This document shows positions 33,571 to 34,854 of a DNA stretch of 34,854 nucleotides, in pieces. Numbering within the stretch: the stretch's first letter is position 1; every line of letters begins with the position of its first letter. The translations under genes were made by a program, and so were the position numbers. The stretch is from Microbispora sp. (GTDB taxonomy: Bacteria; Actinomycetota; Actinomycetes; Streptosporangiales; Streptosporangiaceae), in assembly GCA_019689655.1 (NCBI GenBank), contig JADGHC010000007.1, positions 1 through 34,854 on the forward strand, read 5' to 3'. The notes under the pieces were generated by a model. The model was not told the DNA's origin. It saw only the letters and a list, made by a program, of their open reading frames with translations, and made no database searches.

Positions 33571-34515
33571 ATGCAGATCGGCATGATCGGGCTCGGCAAG
33601 ATGGGCGGGAACATGGCCGAGCGGCTGCGCCGCGGCGGCCATGAGGTCGTCGGGTATGACCGCGACCCCTCGATCAGCGACGTCGGCAGCCTGAAGGAGC
33701 TCGTCGAGAGGCTTCAGGCTCCGCGTGTGGTCTGGGTCATGGTGCCCGCGGGGGCGCCGACGCGGAGCACGGTCGAGCAGCTGCGCGATCTGCTGTCGGA
33801 GGGCGACATCGTCATCGACGGCGGCAACTCGCACTACAAGGACGACCAGCGGCACGCGGCCGAACTCGGCGCCCGCGGCATCGGCTTCGTCGACGTGGGC
33901 GTCAGCGGCGGCGTCTGGGGGCTGCAGTACGGCTACGCCCTCATGAGCGGCGGCGACGCCGAGCACATCCGCCGGCTCATGCCGATCTTCGAGACGCTCA
34001 AGCCCGAGGGCGAGGACGGCTTCGTCCACGCGGGCGGCGTGGGCGCCGGCCACTTCGCGAAGATGGTCCACAACGGCATCGAGTACGGCATGATGCAGGC
34101 CTTCGCCGAGGGCTGGGAGCTGCTGGAGGCCAGCGACATCGTCACCAACGTCCCCGAGACGTTCAAGAGCTGGCGGCACGGCACGGTCATCCGGTCCTGG
34201 CTGCTCGATCTGCTGGTGCGGGCGCTGGAGGAGGACCCCGACCTGTCCTCGCTCAAGGGCTACGCCGAGGACTCCGGCGAGGGCCGGTGGACGGTCCAGG
34301 CCGCCGTGGACCACGCCGTGCCTCTGCCGGCCATCACGGCCGCGCTGTACGCCCGCTTCGCCTCGCGCCAGGCTGACTCTCCCGCGATGAAGATGATCGC
34401 GGCGCTGCGCAACCAGTTCGGCGGGCACGCGGTCGCCTCGGCCGAGGGCCAGACCGGCAAGGGCGCCGACGCGCCCGGGGCCGACGTCACCCCGCCCGTG
34501 GAGGCCGAGCGCTGA
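33571..34515 (+). CDS. gnd: 6-phosphogluconate dehydrogenase, short (YqeC/GndA-like) type
   Basis: Oxidatively decarboxylates 6-phosphogluconate to ribulose 5-phosphate, giving a reduced nicotinamide cofactor. At 314 residues it belongs to the short bacterial form, not the roughly 470-residue type. It shows GLGKMGGNM (6-14), VWVMVPAG, IDGGNSHYKDD, VDVGVSGGVWGL and the catalytic HFAKMVHNGIEYGMMQ (Lys and Asn). The ATG at 33571 has GAGGGG at good spacing; a GTG at 33562 is too close to it. gnd between dnaN and recF is standard in actinomycetes. A broken partial copy of its middle part lies 167 bases downstream. Confidence 0.95.
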   Translation: MQIGMIGLGKMGGNMAERLRRGGHEVVGYDRDPSISDVGSLKELVERLQAPRVVWVMVPAGAPTRSTVEQLRDLLSEGDIVIDGGNSHYKDDQRHAAELGARGIGFVDVGVSGGVWGLQYGYALMSGGDAEHIRRLMPIFETLKPEGEDGFVHAGGVGAGHFAKMVHNGIEYGMMQAFAEGWELLEASDIVTNVPETFKSWRHGTVIRSWLLDLLVRALEEDPDLSSLKGYAEDSGEGRWTVQAAVDHAVPLPAITAALYARFASRQADSPAMKMIAALRNQFGGHAVASAEGQTGKGADAPGADVTPPVEAER

Positions 34516-34680
34516 CGGGCGGCCGTACGACGGCTTCCGGGTAGCGGTCACCCCCGGCGTCATGCCGCGCTAGGCGGCCTGTGCCGGCACCCGATTCGCC
34601 GTTTCCTGCGTTACGGGCTCGCCGGTGATGACGCTCCCGCGACGGCCGGCGGCGTGCCATAAGCCGCCGGGTGTGGTGGA
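34516..34680. other. Spacer between gnd and its decayed copy
   Basis: No gene is seen. An 8-bp hairpin, CCGGCGGC (34646-34653) with GCCGCCGG (34663-34670), could terminate gnd but has no T-run. Confidence 0.5.
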
Positions 34681-34681
34681 C

Positions 34682-34818
34682 GGCCTTCGCCGAGGGCTGG
34701 GAGCTGCCGGAGGCCGGCGACATCGTCCTCGAGACGTTCAAAGAGCCGGCGGCACGGTCACCCGGTCCTGGCTGCTCGATCTGCCGGTGCGGCGCTGGAG
34801 GAGGACCCCGACCTGTCC
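34682..34818 (+). pseudogene. Decayed partial duplicate of gnd
   Basis: This stretch aligns with gnd positions 34098-34248 almost base for base, from GGCCTTCGCCGAGGGCTGGG to GAGGACCCCGACCTGTCC. Relative to gnd it has single-base changes (mainly T to C and A to G) and indels of about -9, +1, -5 and -1 bases, so the reading frame is broken. Similarity is absent before 34682 and after 34818. It has no start codon or ribosome-binding site. It is best read as a remnant of a local duplication. Confidence 0.9.
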
Positions 34819-34854
34819 GCTGCCGGTGGCGTGGGTGGGCGCTGGGGCCAGGGG

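Noticed and set aside
1-34854. tRNA, rRNA, CRISPR, phage or insertion-sequence content
   Set aside because: Looked for on both strands and not seen; the repeats present are tandem minisatellites and parS or DnaA-box clusters, without spacer arrays or transposase genes.

Overview
This window is the replication-origin region of a high-GC actinomycete chromosome. Base composition, many GTG and TTG starts, split MurJ/pseudokinase genes and gene order suggest a member of the Streptosporangiales. That placement is inference; no 16S gene or other taxonomic marker is present. The order cca - DUF6049 - murJ - pseudokinase - sigM - anti-sigma - trxB - trxA - ... - parB - parA - rsmG - khpB/jag - yidC - yidD - rnpA - rpmH - dnaA - dnaN - gnd is the classical actinobacterial origin synteny, also known from Mycobacterium tuberculosis and Streptomyces.

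Layout. 1-1022 (minus): start of a probable penicillin-binding protein and a DUF5318 zinc-ribbon gene. 1103-2880: a PadR regulator with a palindromic operator, then inositol-3-phosphate synthase. 2954-8366: idi, an MFS transporter, bioA, the CCA-adding enzyme and a YbaK-like protein. 8413-15774: a cell-envelope block (DUF6049 protein, lipid II flippase MurJ, MviN-type pseudokinase, ECF sigma factor, zinc-finger anti-sigma). 15859-17544: thioredoxin reductase and thioredoxin, each preceded by a sequence matching the SigR/SigH oxidative-stress promoter consensus, ending at a strong terminator after a 27-bp tandem-repeat array. 17699-21307: GNAT protein, aminotransferase, a candidate 45-codon ORF and a D-Ala-D-Ala ligase-like gene. 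21308-23596: a 2.3-kb stretch with no convincing gene, holding five parS-type sites, four of them in an imperfect tandem array. 23597-29692 (minus): parB, parA (with a sixth parS inside its coding region), rsmG, khpB, yidC, yidD, rnpA, rpmH. 29693-34515: DnaA-box-bearing origin DNA on both sides of dnaA and inside it, dnaN, and a short-type 6-phosphogluconate dehydrogenase. 34682-34818 is a decayed partial copy of that last gene.

Most genes are conserved housekeeping genes for origin firing, chromosome segregation, RNA processing, membrane insertion and peptidoglycan export. The less ordinary content lies between genes: the parS array, two degenerate coding-phase minisatellites (27 bp and 42 bp), two SigR-like promoters for the thioredoxin genes, DnaA boxes embedded in the dnaA linker codons, a 0.78-kb parA-parB gap and the gnd pseudogene fragment. 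I see no phage, CRISPR, IS element, tRNA or rRNA gene, and no clearly new multi-gene system.
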